DNA of 30,883 nt from DATMNI01 sp035570275 (GTDB lineage: Bacteria; Acidobacteriota; Terriglobia; Bryobacterales; Bryobacteraceae), in assembly GCA_035570275.1 (NCBI GenBank), contig DATMNI010000089.1, positions 1-30,883 of the forward strand, in the 5' to 3' direction. The position numbers and the translations under genes are program-made. The notes under the pieces were generated by a model. That model was given only the letters and a program-made list of their open reading frames with translations, was not told the origin of the DNA and did not search any database. Shown one piece after another: positions 8,491 through 16,458 of the stretch (positions are counted from its first letter, which is position 1; each line of letters opens with the position of its first letter).

Positions 8491-10113
8491 ATGTTTCTAC
8501 AGAACCTTTTGACGTCTCAGGCCCAGGCGCGGCCGGACTCGGCCGCCATGGTATGCGGCCGCGAGTCGATTACTTACGGAGAGTTGGAAACGCTGACCAA
8601 CCGCATCGCGCGGCTGCTGGTGGAAGCCGGATGCGAGCCCGGCGACCGCGTCGCCATCCTGCTCCCCAAATCCATACCGGCAATCGCGGCCATGCTTGGC
8701 TCGCTCAAGGCCAACTGCGTCTACGTGCCGCTCGATACCGGCAGCCCGGCGGCCCGCCTGGCTAAAATCGTGGATGCCTGCGAACCGAAGTGCATCCTGG
8801 TGTGTGGCGCCTCCGCGACTCTTTTGGATGGTCTGAATTCAGACCATGCGAAGTCCGCCAGAATCGGCTGGTTTGAGCCGGATTTGCCGCCGGAGCCACT
8901 GAGCGTCGCATTCCGCTGGGAGGACGTGCTCCGGGCACCGGCCGCGCCGTTGCCAGGCTGCCACACCGCTCCCGACGCCGCCCACATCCTGTTTACATCG
9001 GGCTCCACCGGCGTGCCCAAAGGCGTGGTGATCACCCACGCCAACATCATGGCGTTCCTGGAATGGGCCGTCCGCTACTTCCGCCCTTCTCCGTCTGACC
9101 GCATTTCGTGCCACCCGCCGCTGCACTTTGACCTGTCCACGTACGACATTTACGGAACTTTCATGGCGGGCGCCGAGCTCCACCTGGTTCCCCCCCAGAT
9201 CAGTCTTCTGCCTCACAACCTGGCGCAGTTCATTCGCAACTCCCGGCTGACGCAGTGGTTCTCGGTTCCCTCGGCGCTCAAGTACATGGCCCAGTTCGAT
9301 GTGCTGCGGCCGAACGACTTCCCGAGCCTCAAGCGCCTGTTGTGGTGCGGCGAGGCCTTGCCTGCGGGCGTCCTGATCTACTTCATGGAACGGCTGCCGC
9401 ACGTCGCTTTCACGAACCTTTACGGTCCCACGGAGACCACCATAGCCAGCAGCTTCCACACTGTTCCGAGCTGCCCGAAAGACGAAAAAGCCGAAATCCC
9501 CATTGGGCTGGCATGTGACGGAGAGCGCCTCCTGGTGTTGGATGACGGGTTGCGGCCGGCTCCGCCCGGCGAAATCGGGGCCCTCTATATCCAGGGCGTA
9601 GGGCTGAGCCCGGGATATTGGCGGGATCCCGAGAAGACCCGGTCGGTGTTCCTGGACGGCGACGCCCGCGGCCGGATGTACAACACCGGGGACCTCGCCA
9701 GAACCGGCGAAGACGGCCTGATCTATCTGGTCGGCCGGGCCGATACCCAAATCAAGAGCCGGGGCTACCGCATCGAACTCGGGGAGATCGAGACGGCCCT
9801 GTGCGCTTTGGGCATTTTACGGGAGTGCGCCGTCGTGGCCATCAGCTCCGAAGGCTTTGAGGGTATGACTATCTGCTGCGCCTACGCTTTGCCAGAGCGC
9901 GTGAGCCTTGAGCCCGCGGATCTGCGCGCACGGCTTATGGAGCTTCTGCCCTCCTATATGTTGCCGTCCCAATGGATGCATTTCGACGCGCTTCCACTGA
10001 ACGGCAACGGAAAAGTCGACCGGCCCCGATTGAAGCAGCATTTCATGGCCGCCGCCGCGCCGGCAGCCGCTCAAGCTGGAGGTGCCCTTTGCAGCAGCTC
10101 TCGACGCCCCTGA
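8491..10113 (+). CDS. Stand-alone amino-acid adenylation enzyme (NRPS A-domain/DltA-like)
   Basis: A 540-residue ANL-superfamily enzyme. Core motifs in order are A3 LFTSGSTGVPKGVVITH (about 168-183), A4 HFDLSTYDIYGTF (about 212-224), A5 NLYGPTETT (about 309-317), A7 YNTGDLARTGEDG, A8 GRADTQIKSRGYRIELGEIE and A10 NGNGKVDRP with the catalytic Lys at about 508. It should activate a carboxylate as aminoacyl-AMP and load it on a carrier protein; the tandem carrier follows with a 25-base overlap. The Asp in FDLS (equivalent of GrsA Asp235) indicates an alpha-amino acid. A hand alignment gives a pocket of roughly D-L-Y-S-L-C-L-I-A-K, nearest in feel to published Cys-type codes, but this is tentative. 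No carrier, condensation or thioesterase domain is fused. Confidence 0.93.
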   Translation: MFLQNLLTSQAQARPDSAAMVCGRESITYGELETLTNRIARLLVEAGCEPGDRVAILLPKSIPAIAAMLGSLKANCVYVPLDTGSPAARLAKIVDACEPKCILVCGASATLLDGLNSDHAKSARIGWFEPDLPPEPLSVAFRWEDVLRAPAAPLPGCHTAPDAAHILFTSGSTGVPKGVVITHANIMAFLEWAVRYFRPSPSDRISCHPPLHFDLSTYDIYGTFMAGAELHLVPPQISLLPHNLAQFIRNSRLTQWFSVPSALKYMAQFDVLRPNDFPSLKRLLWCGEALPAGVLIYFMERLPHVAFTNLYGPTETTIASSFHTVPSCPKDEKAEIPIGLACDGERLLVLDDGLRPAPPGEIGALYIQGVGLSPGYWRDPEKTRSVFLDGDARGRMYNTGDLARTGEDGLIYLVGRADTQIKSRGYRIELGEIETALCALGILRECAVVAISSEGFEGMTICCAYALPERVSLEPADLRARLMELLPSYMLPSQWMHFDALPLNGNGKVDRPRLKQHFMAAAAPAAAQAGGALCSSSRRP

Positions 10114-10709
10114 CGGATTCTCTGGTCGATGAAGTACACGCTCTGGTTCGCACGTTCTCGCCGAAGGTCGGATCCGCCCAGACCGATCTGCTTGGGACCG
10201 GCATTCTCGATTCGGCAAACCTGGTCCGCCTGCTGCTCGCCGTGGAGGCCGAATTCGCTGTGACCATCCCGATGGAAGAGGTGGATATCGATTCGATTCG
10301 CTCCATCGCCAGGATCGCGGACCTGGTGCGCGAACGGCGGTCCGCCGGGGCCGCGCAGCCTTTGGCGATGGGGGTCTCGGCGGCGGGCGGCGAACCGCTC
10401 GGCGTGTCTGACGCGGCTACCGCGCCTCGGCCGCGCGCAGCCGCGCCCGGACTTCCGCCGGAACGGGACGCTCTGATCCGCGAGATCCATGAGCTGTTCG
10501 TGAACGCTCTCTCGGTCGAGGTCCATTCTCCCGAAGAGGACTTGTTTAAGGCGGGAATCCTGGATTCCATGCTTCTGGTTCAGTTGATCATGCTTCTCGA
10601 AGATCAATTCGGCGTCAGCCTGTCGTTGGAGGACATCGATGTGGCCGATTTCAGTACCACGGCCGGAATAGCGCAACTGGTGCGACAGTTCGCCAACGGC
10701 CGGAAATAA
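10089..10709 (+). CDS. Tandem acyl/peptidyl carrier protein (two carrier domains)
   Basis: A 206-residue protein of two phosphopantetheine-attachment domains joined by an Ala/Pro-rich linker (about 84-124). Attachment serines lie in GILDS motifs at about Ser42 (LLGTGILDSANL) and Ser160 (LFKAGILDSMLL). Each domain has the expected four-helix pattern and an acidic helix II/III. I choose TTG at 10089 because GGAGG lies 6 bases upstream at 10078-10082 and the product then begins just before the first helix. An in-frame ATG at 9972 would add 39 Arg-rich residues that overlap the adenylation gene. The sequences are DltC-like rather than fatty-acid ACP-like. The two sites may hold substrate in series or double the loading capacity for the preceding enzyme. 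Confidence 0.85.
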   Translation: MQQLSTPLTDSLVDEVHALVRTFSPKVGSAQTDLLGTGILDSANLVRLLLAVEAEFAVTIPMEEVDIDSIRSIARIADLVRERRSAGAAQPLAMGVSAAGGEPLGVSDAATAPRPRAAAPGLPPERDALIREIHELFVNALSVEVHSPEEDLFKAGILDSMLLVQLIMLLEDQFGVSLSLEDIDVADFSTTAGIAQLVRQFANGRK

Positions 10710-10720
10710 TTCTCTGCCTG

Positions 10721-10813
10721 TTGTGGGGCAGGTTGGCAATCCTGCCGCAAGCGCGCACATGGCCCCACCAGGCGGATTGACAATCCGCCGCAGGTTGACA
10801 ACCTGCCCCACAA
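10721..10813. repeat. Dispersed nested-palindrome element, full copy A
   Basis: The element has perfect 15-bp terminal inverted repeats, TTGTGGGGCAGGTTG at 10721-10735 and its complement at 10799-10813. Inside the right half is a second palindrome, GGCGGATTGACAATCCGCC. Related copies lie at 20666-20710 and 23441-23583, always between genes. The folded RNA would be a long hairpin and could end or stabilise transcripts between the carrier and carbamoyltransferase genes. It resembles REP/BIME-type intergenic palindromes, but no associated transposase is in the window. Confidence 0.85.
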
Positions 10814-10828
10814 GCAGAGGCGCCTAGA

Positions 10829-12625
10829 GTGTCAATGAACATACTCGGTATCAGCGGTCTGGAGTTCGCGGTTCCTTTCAAGAAAGCGCACTGGCCGGGC
10901 CTGGAGGAACGGGAGTACCGGATCTCTCAAGGCCACGACTCGGCAGCCGCGTTGGTAATCGACGGTCAATGCGTGGCGGCTGCGGCGGAAGAGCGGTTCA
11001 CCCGCCAAAAGCACACCGGCGCTTTCCCCCGCGGCGCCATCGATTACTGTCTTGCCGCAGCCGGCCTGGAAATGCCGGATGTCGACGAGATCGCGCACGG
11101 GTTCGATTATTCACCCTATCGGAAGGCCTATACTCTCGACGCGATCAGTGCCGAAGTCTACCGGCAGGTGTTCTCGCGGGACGCCCTGGTTGGGCTGGTA
11201 CGGCGTGAGTGGCCCAACTTCCCGGCGGAACACATTCATCAGGTCGATCATCACATGGCCCACGCGGCCAGCGCCTATTTTACGTCGGGATGGGACGAGT
11301 GCCTGGTGGCCGTAGTGGATGCGATGGGTGAGGCGCACGGGGCTTCCCTCTACACGGGCCGCGGGGGCAAACTGGAGCTGGTGCGGCGGATCGGGGCCAA
11401 TCACTCGATTGGAATTCTGTATTCTCTCGTCACTCTTCACCTCGGTTTCGATTTCAACTCCGACGAATACAAAATCATGGGTCTGGCGCCGTATGGCAAC
11501 CCCGCGCGATTCCGGCCATTTTTCGAGCGCGCGGTGGAATTGTGTGACGACGGGTCCATTCGAATTCCGCTGCTGGGGCTCAACCGGTCAAGGGACGAGC
11601 GCGAGAACTACCTGCAGTCCCGCCGATTTCTGTCGGAACGCCTGTGCGGCGCGCGCCTTCCCGATAGCGAAATCACGGAGGAACATTGTGACGTCGCCGC
11701 CGCCCTCCAGGAATGCCTCGACACCACCATCCTGCACGTCTGCGGTCACTTTGGCGCCCGCACCGGCCTGCGCCGGCTGGCCATGGCGGGCGGGGTCGCG
11801 CTGAACTGTACCGCCAACGGGAAACTGATGCGCGCCGGCCTGTTCGATTCCATCTATATTCAGCCCGCGGCGGGAGACGATGGAACCGCTCTCGGCGCGG
11901 CGCTCCATCGTGCGGCCTACGGTGGGGAAATCCGGAACTGCCGCCTTCCGGTACCGTTCCTCGGTCCCCGGTATGACTGCGGCGAAATCGACGCGGCCTT
12001 GTGGGAATTCCAGGATCGGGTAGCCGTTACCCGGTTCTCCAGCCTCGCCCAGACCTGCGAGGCAGCCGCCGGACTGATCGATGGCGGGCAGGTCGTGGCC
12101 TGGTACCGCGGGCGGATGGAATATGGCCCGCGAGCGCTCGGTCATCGCAGCATCGTCGCCGATCCGGCGGATCCGGCTATGCGCGACCGGCTGAATGCCA
12201 TGGTCAAAATGCGTGAGGCGTTCCGCCCGTTCGCGCCCGCCGTAACGCTCGGCGAAGTACACCGTTGGTTCGATGTTCCCGCCGCCACCGAACTGCCGTA
12301 CATGATCGTCAATGTGGACGTTCGTGAGCCGTGTCGCTCCGTGCTCCCGGCCATCACCCATGTAAACGGCACCGCCCGTGTTCAAACCGTCGACCCGCGG
12401 GATAATTGCGAATTTCACGCTCTGCTATGCGCCGTCGGTAAGCTCTCGGGTCGGGCGATGGTGGTGAACACGAGTTTTAACGTCAAGGGCCAGCCGATCG
12501 TAAATACTCCGCGGGAAGCCATCGAGACCTACCTCAACACGGGAATCGACGCGCTCTTCCTGGAGGACGTGCTGGTCGTGCGCCGCGCGCCAACCGGGGA
12601 ACGGGAGTCCGGTGCGAACGAATAG
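10829..12625 (+). CDS. Carbamoyltransferase, NodU/CmcH family
   Basis: A 598-residue two-domain enzyme. The N-terminal Kae1/YrdC-like half shows NILGISG, SQGHDSAAALV (His36, Asp37), AAEERFTRQKHTGAFP, the metal-binding HHMAHAASAY (His141, His142, His145), YKIMGLAPYG, MAGGVALNCTANGKL and PAAGDDGTALGAAL. The C-terminal carbamoyltransferase half has WYRGRMEYGPRALGHRSIVA, REAFRPFAP and VVNTSFNVKGQPIVNTP. The family makes carbamoyl-adenylate from carbamoyl phosphate and ATP and carbamoylates a hydroxyl or amine of a sugar, antibiotic or amino acid. GTG at 10829 is chosen with AGAGG 8 bases upstream; ATG at 10835 is the alternative. It lies 20 bases before the next gene, in the same island. In zwittermicin biosynthesis an enzyme of this family is linked to making ureidoalanine from diaminopropionate, a useful comparison for this locus. 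Confidence 0.93.
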   Translation: MSMNILGISGLEFAVPFKKAHWPGLEEREYRISQGHDSAAALVIDGQCVAAAAEERFTRQKHTGAFPRGAIDYCLAAAGLEMPDVDEIAHGFDYSPYRKAYTLDAISAEVYRQVFSRDALVGLVRREWPNFPAEHIHQVDHHMAHAASAYFTSGWDECLVAVVDAMGEAHGASLYTGRGGKLELVRRIGANHSIGILYSLVTLHLGFDFNSDEYKIMGLAPYGNPARFRPFFERAVELCDDGSIRIPLLGLNRSRDERENYLQSRRFLSERLCGARLPDSEITEEHCDVAAALQECLDTTILHVCGHFGARTGLRRLAMAGGVALNCTANGKLMRAGLFDSIYIQPAAGDDGTALGAALHRAAYGGEIRNCRLPVPFLGPRYDCGEIDAALWEFQDRVAVTRFSSLAQTCEAAAGLIDGGQVVAWYRGRMEYGPRALGHRSIVADPADPAMRDRLNAMVKMREAFRPFAPAVTLGEVHRWFDVPAATELPYMIVNVDVREPCRSVLPAITHVNGTARVQTVDPRDNCEFHALLCAVGKLSGRAMVVNTSFNVKGQPIVNTPREAIETYLNTGIDALFLEDVLVVRRAPTGERESGANE

Positions 12626-12645
12626 GATTCAAAAGGCCTGAAGCT

Positions 12646-13758
12646 ATGGGATCTCAGCCAGTTCTCCAGTCATCCTCAGTAATTCGCCCGTTCCAGGAAG
12701 ACGATATCGGGCAAACCGCCGAGTTGCATCGCTCCGTCTTCGCGACGGCGCCGGCGATGTCTCCCGGCCTCTTGGATCTCTACAACGCCTACTTTCGCGA
12801 GGTCTTTCTAAGCCACCCTCGCCAGCACGAAGACCTCCCTTCCCTGGTCTACGAGGAGGGGGGGAAGGTGATGGGGTTCGCCGGATCTGTGCCCCGGCCG
12901 ATGCGCATCCGCGGCCGGCGCGTGCTGGCAAGGCTTACCTCTCAATTCGCGGTCGACCCGAGTCGCCGCGGAATGGCCGGAGTGAAAATTTTGCAGGCCA
13001 TACTCAACGGCCCGCAGGACCTTACCGTAGCCGATGAGTCCAACACGCCCTCCCGTACGATCTGGGAAGCCGTTGGCGGTCACACGGCCCGGCTGCAGAG
13101 CTTCATTTGGGTTTATCCGTTTCGGCCGTGCAGCGTCGGTCTGTCGGTCATGGCCGGACGTGGCGGCGCGGCCGGCGCCCTGGCCGGCATTTCGGCTCCC
13201 GCCGCCCGATTTCTGGACTGGTTCACGGCGCGGACTGGCGTGAACCCTTTTGGGCCCGTCGAATCGCGCCTGGCCGGACACGAGATGGATTCCGAGACCC
13301 TTCTGGCCAGCCTTTCCACCGGTCTGGACCAGTCACTCCAGCCGGTTCACGATCGCCATTCGCTGGAGTGGGCGCTGGGGCGCGCCGCCCGGTTCCAGGG
13401 CCGTGGCACACTCCGGAAAGTGATCGTGAAATCGAAGAAACCGGAGACCGCCGGCTGGTATGTATCCTATTCGAACCCGGGCGGCGTGGAGGATGTGTTG
13501 CAGATCTCGGCCAAACCCGCCGCGGCCCGGGACGTTTTCGACCATCTGCTGCATGAGGCGCATCAGCGCGGGGCGATCGGGGTGAGAGGCCGCTTCGATC
13601 CGGTCTTTATGGAGAGCTACATGGAGAGGCGCTGTCTCATGCGTTGCGGGCCATGGGTGCTGGTGCACTCCCGGAATCCGGAACTGACGCGCGCTTTTCA
13701 GGACGGCGATGTGTTCTTTTCGCGATTAGAGGGCGAATGGTGCCTCCATTTCCGATGA
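12646..13758 (+). CDS. GNAT-family N-acyltransferase
   Basis: A 370-residue protein whose first about 160 residues form a GNAT fold: VIRPFQEDDIGQTAELHRSV, a beta-hairpin around LVYEEGGKVMGFAGSVPRPM, then LTSQFAVDPSRRGMAGVKIL with the R/Q-x-x-G-x-G/A-like acetyl-CoA pyrophosphate loop (SRRGMAG). The C-terminal about 180 residues may be a second, degenerate GNAT-like half (ISAKPAAARDVFDHLLHEAH, RGAIGVRGRFDPVFMESYME). The family moves an acyl group from acyl-CoA, or sometimes from a carrier protein, to an amine. It sits 20 bases after the carbamoyltransferase and 60 before the ATP-grasp gene, so it probably acylates an intermediate or product of this pathway. Confidence 0.8.
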   Translation: MGSQPVLQSSSVIRPFQEDDIGQTAELHRSVFATAPAMSPGLLDLYNAYFREVFLSHPRQHEDLPSLVYEEGGKVMGFAGSVPRPMRIRGRRVLARLTSQFAVDPSRRGMAGVKILQAILNGPQDLTVADESNTPSRTIWEAVGGHTARLQSFIWVYPFRPCSVGLSVMAGRGGAAGALAGISAPAARFLDWFTARTGVNPFGPVESRLAGHEMDSETLLASLSTGLDQSLQPVHDRHSLEWALGRAARFQGRGTLRKVIVKSKKPETAGWYVSYSNPGGVEDVLQISAKPAAARDVFDHLLHEAHQRGAIGVRGRFDPVFMESYMERRCLMRCGPWVLVHSRNPELTRAFQDGDVFFSRLEGEWCLHFR

Positions 13759-13818
13759 AGCGAAGGCGAAGTTAGTTGCAGTCGAACCGCCGGCGAGCGA
13801 TGCCGGCAGGCAGCTTGA

Positions 13819-15087
13819 GTGTCGTCCATGACCCATCCCAACCACACATCCACACCAGTTGTCGTTCTCCGCTCGATGCACCATGCAGGGCTGGCCCTCA
13901 CGCGCAGCCTGGGGCGCTGGGGCGTTCCCGTATACAACGTAGACGCGGACGCGCACGCCCCGTCCTTCTCCTCCCGCTATTCCAAGGGCAAATTCGTGTG
14001 GGATTTGGAAGGTACCGGGGCTGAGGAGTCGGTGGCCCGCCTGCTCGATATCGGCCGCCAGCTTGGCCGCCGGGCCATCCTGATTCCCACCACCGATTCC
14101 ATGGCAATTCTGGCTGCCGATCATGCCGAAGCCCTTCGCGAACGATTCCTTCTCCAGGACAACAGCGCCCGCCTGGTCCGCTCGCTCTATTGGAAGAAGG
14201 AAATGCATTTTCTCGCCCTGGGCGCGGGCGTGCCTTCGCCGGACCTGTTTCTGCCGCAATCCCGCCAGGACGTTCTCAATTACCTCGGCGGCGCGTCCTT
14301 TCCGGTGATGCTCAAGGCCAACGACGACCGAAGCCTGAGGCAGCGCGGGCTGCGTACGAAGGTCATCGTCAAGAGCCGGGCCGAGCTCCTCGACTGGTAC
14401 GATCGCCTGGAGGATCCCGACTCCCCCAACCTGATGTTTCAGGAGTACATTCCGGGTGGCGCGGACACCATCTGGATGTTTAACGGTTATTTTGACGCGC
14501 AATCGGAATGCCGGTTCGGCGTCACCGGCCAAAAGCTGCGCCAGTGTCCCATCGACACCGGTCCCACCAGCCTGGGAATTGTGACGCCCAACCCCACCGT
14601 GGACCGGTTGACTCGCCAATTCATGAAAGCGATCGGCTATAAGGGCATTCTCGATATCGGCTATCGTTACGATGCGCGCGATGGGCAGTACAAAGTGCTG
14701 GATGCGAATCCGCGAATCGGCGCCACCTTCCGTCTCTTCGTGGGCGCCAAGGGGCTGGATGTCGCCCGGGCCCTGTATCTCGATCAGACGGGCCAGTCCG
14801 TGCCGGACGACACGGCGCAACCAGGCCGGAAGTGGATGGTGGAAGACAAAGACCTGAACGCCAGCCTGGGCTATTTTCGCGATCGCAGGCTTTCGCCGTG
14901 GGGCTGGTTGCGTTCCTACTCCGGAGTTCAGGAGACGTCGTTCGTCGCCTCCGATGACCCGCTGCCGCTGCTCGCGATGTTCCGGAGTGACATCGCCGAA
15001 TTGCTGCGCCGGCTCAAGGTGTATTTCTCTCGTACCGCCGAACCCCAGCCGTCGGCATGGCTGAGGAACCGGCGGGCCAAGGATTGA
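13819..15087 (+). CDS. ATP-grasp family ligase
   Basis: A 422-residue ATP-grasp enzyme. A pre-ATP-grasp Rossmann part (VVVLRSMHHAGLALTRSLGR; AILIPTTDSMAILAADH) is followed by the ATP-binding core FPVMLKAND (Lys166 as phosphate-contacting Lys), LMFQEYIPGG (about 205-214) and the metal-binding DANPRIG (about 295-301). The layout matches carboxylate-amine ligases of the D-aspartate ligase/carbamoyl-phosphate-synthase-like group, which form an amide through an acyl phosphate. GTG at 13819 and ATG at 13828 are both possible starts, neither with a strong Shine-Dalgarno. As no condensation domain is present in the island, this enzyme is the best candidate for joining an amino acid to an amine, either in a peptide-like metabolite or on a sugar. 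Confidence 0.88.
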   Translation: MSSMTHPNHTSTPVVVLRSMHHAGLALTRSLGRWGVPVYNVDADAHAPSFSSRYSKGKFVWDLEGTGAEESVARLLDIGRQLGRRAILIPTTDSMAILAADHAEALRERFLLQDNSARLVRSLYWKKEMHFLALGAGVPSPDLFLPQSRQDVLNYLGGASFPVMLKANDDRSLRQRGLRTKVIVKSRAELLDWYDRLEDPDSPNLMFQEYIPGGADTIWMFNGYFDAQSECRFGVTGQKLRQCPIDTGPTSLGIVTPNPTVDRLTRQFMKAIGYKGILDIGYRYDARDGQYKVLDANPRIGATFRLFVGAKGLDVARALYLDQTGQSVPDDTAQPGRKWMVEDKDLNASLGYFRDRRLSPWGWLRSYSGVQETSFVASDDPLPLLAMFRSDIAELLRRLKVYFSRTAEPQPSAWLRNRRAKD

Positions 15088-15097
15088 GCGGCAGGCT

Positions 15098-16099
15098 ATG
15101 CACTCAGGGCGAAAACTGGTGGAGCGGCTCGCGTTGGTGGAGAAGATCATTCGCGAAACGCCCGTGACTCCCTTGCGGGACGAGCGGATCGAGTTGTTCG
15201 CCAAGCTCGAGTACCTGAACGGCATCGGCAGCGTGAAGGACCGGCCGGCGTTCTGGATTCTCAAAGGCGCTATCCAGCGCGGCGAAGTGGGACCCGGCAC
15301 TTCGGTCATCGAATCCTCCTCCGGCAATTTCGCCTGCGCGCTGGCTGCTTTCTGCAGGATGCTGGAATTAGACTTCATCCCGGTCATCGATCCCAACATT
15401 TCGCCTTATTACGAGTCGGTGCTGCGGAGTCAGTGCGCCCGCGTCGTGAAAGTGGAAGATCGGGACGATTCGGGTGGCTTCCTGAAGACCCGCCTGGAGA
15501 CGGTCCAGGAATTGCTTAAAGAGATTCCCGATTCCTACTGGCCCAATCAATACGGAAATCCCGATGGCATGGCCGCCCACTATCGCCTGACCGGCGAGGA
15601 GATCGCGCGCAGCATGCCGCGTCTCGATTACATCTTCCTCGGCGTCAGCTCAGCCGGCACCGTGGCGGGCGTCTCCCAGCGGATCCGGGAGCGAATTCCG
15701 GCCGCGCGAATTATCGCCGTCGATGCCGAAGGATCCGTGATCTTCGGACAGCCGCCGCAAAGGCGCTGGATCCCCGGATTGGGATCGAGTATTACGCCAC
15801 CGCTTCTGCGGCACGCCATCGTCGATGAAGTGGTGGTGGTTCGGGAAGTAGACACCATCGCAGCCTGTCACGAGTTGCTGGATCTTCACGGTCTATTCGT
15901 TGGGGGATCCACTGGGACCGTGTACAGCGCCATCCAGCGCTACTTCAGCCGGATGACGTTGAGAGTGCGGCCGCGTGTACTGTTCCTCTGCTGCGACCGC
16001 GGCACCGCCTACCTCCACAACATCTACGACCGCCGCTGGGCCGCGTGGCGCGCGCAGGAATCCGCCCCGTTGGCGTGCGCTGCCGGAGCCGATGTCTAA
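15098..16099 (+). CDS. PLP-dependent cysteine-synthase-like enzyme, SbnA-like
   Basis: A 333-residue fold-type II PLP enzyme. It has the Schiff-base lysine in GIGSVKDRPA (Lys47), the substrate loop VIESSSGNFACALAAF, the phosphate-binding FLGVSSAGTVAGVSQRI and the late VGGSTGTVYSAI. The SVKDRPA form, the NQYGNPDGMAAHY segment and the C-terminal CCDRGTAYLHNIYD place it nearer SbnA than CysK. SbnA condenses O-phosphoserine with glutamate on the way to L-2,3-diaminopropionate. The usual dehydrogenase partner (SbnB) is not in this window, so the product could instead be another beta-substituted alanine. It begins 10 bases after the ATP-grasp gene and is the last gene of the island. Confidence 0.88.
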   Translation: MHSGRKLVERLALVEKIIRETPVTPLRDERIELFAKLEYLNGIGSVKDRPAFWILKGAIQRGEVGPGTSVIESSSGNFACALAAFCRMLELDFIPVIDPNISPYYESVLRSQCARVVKVEDRDDSGGFLKTRLETVQELLKEIPDSYWPNQYGNPDGMAAHYRLTGEEIARSMPRLDYIFLGVSSAGTVAGVSQRIRERIPAARIIAVDAEGSVIFGQPPQRRWIPGLGSSITPPLLRHAIVDEVVVVREVDTIAACHELLDLHGLFVGGSTGTVYSAIQRYFSRMTLRVRPRVLFLCCDRGTAYLHNIYDRRWAAWRAQESAPLACAAGADV

Positions 16100-16458
16100 C
16101 CTCGACTCACCTGCCGAATGGTCCGCCTCCGATTTTCGGTTGTGACGGCCGGCGCGAAATCGCAATCACTTGCGCCTGAATCTGTCGCGCCTGCTCTTAC
16201 CTGATTCTCCCCCGTCCTCGTATTCTCAGCCTTCCTTGCCTTCCTTCCTGGCGTGGTTCCGCAGCCGCGCCGCCCTCCAAATCGAGATCCGGCTCTCCCT
16301 TATTAAAATTAAATCGGCGTTCTTGCAGCGCTCGGTGAATCGGCCGAAACTGACCGCCGCCGACCGACGCAGGGACTGGATTCGATGCAATCCACTTGGC
16401 CGTTGTCAGCCGCGGCAAGTGACGGCTCAAGCGCCAGTTTATAGTTAAGTTAAGGAAC
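16100..16458. other. Intergenic region with a toxin-gene-like remnant
   Basis: These 359 bases separate the island from the sulfatase gene. The first half is pyrimidine-rich with no frame worth calling. An AT-rich patch near 16300-16315 may hold a promoter. The only recognisable item is the 44-base segment at 16373-16416, which matches the 3' part of the DUF5615-like reading frame at 18621-18665. No tRNA or clear terminator was seen. Confidence 0.45.
16373..16416 (+). repeat. Copy of a 44-45 bp segment also found at 18621-18665
   Basis: Compared by eye, about 40 of 45 positions agree, with one gap (shared cores TGGATTCGATGCAA and TTGTCAGCCGCGGC). In the second copy the segment encodes LDSMQGTLAIVSRG at the end of the DUF5615-like frame; here a one-base gap breaks that frame. 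Each copy lies 43-55 bases before the start codon of a secreted hydrolase. It is either a decayed gene end or a shared leader/regulatory element. Confidence 0.6.

Noticed and set aside
10721..10813. CRISPR repeats or a simple transcription terminator
   Set aside because: Arms are inverted rather than direct repeats with spacers, and no T-run follows the hairpin; the dispersed copies fit an intergenic palindromic repeat better.
13726..15399. Minus-strand open frame of 557 codons
   Set aside because: It is antisense to the ATP-grasp and SbnA-like genes, both with full motif sets; GC-rich codon bias keeps the opposite strand open.
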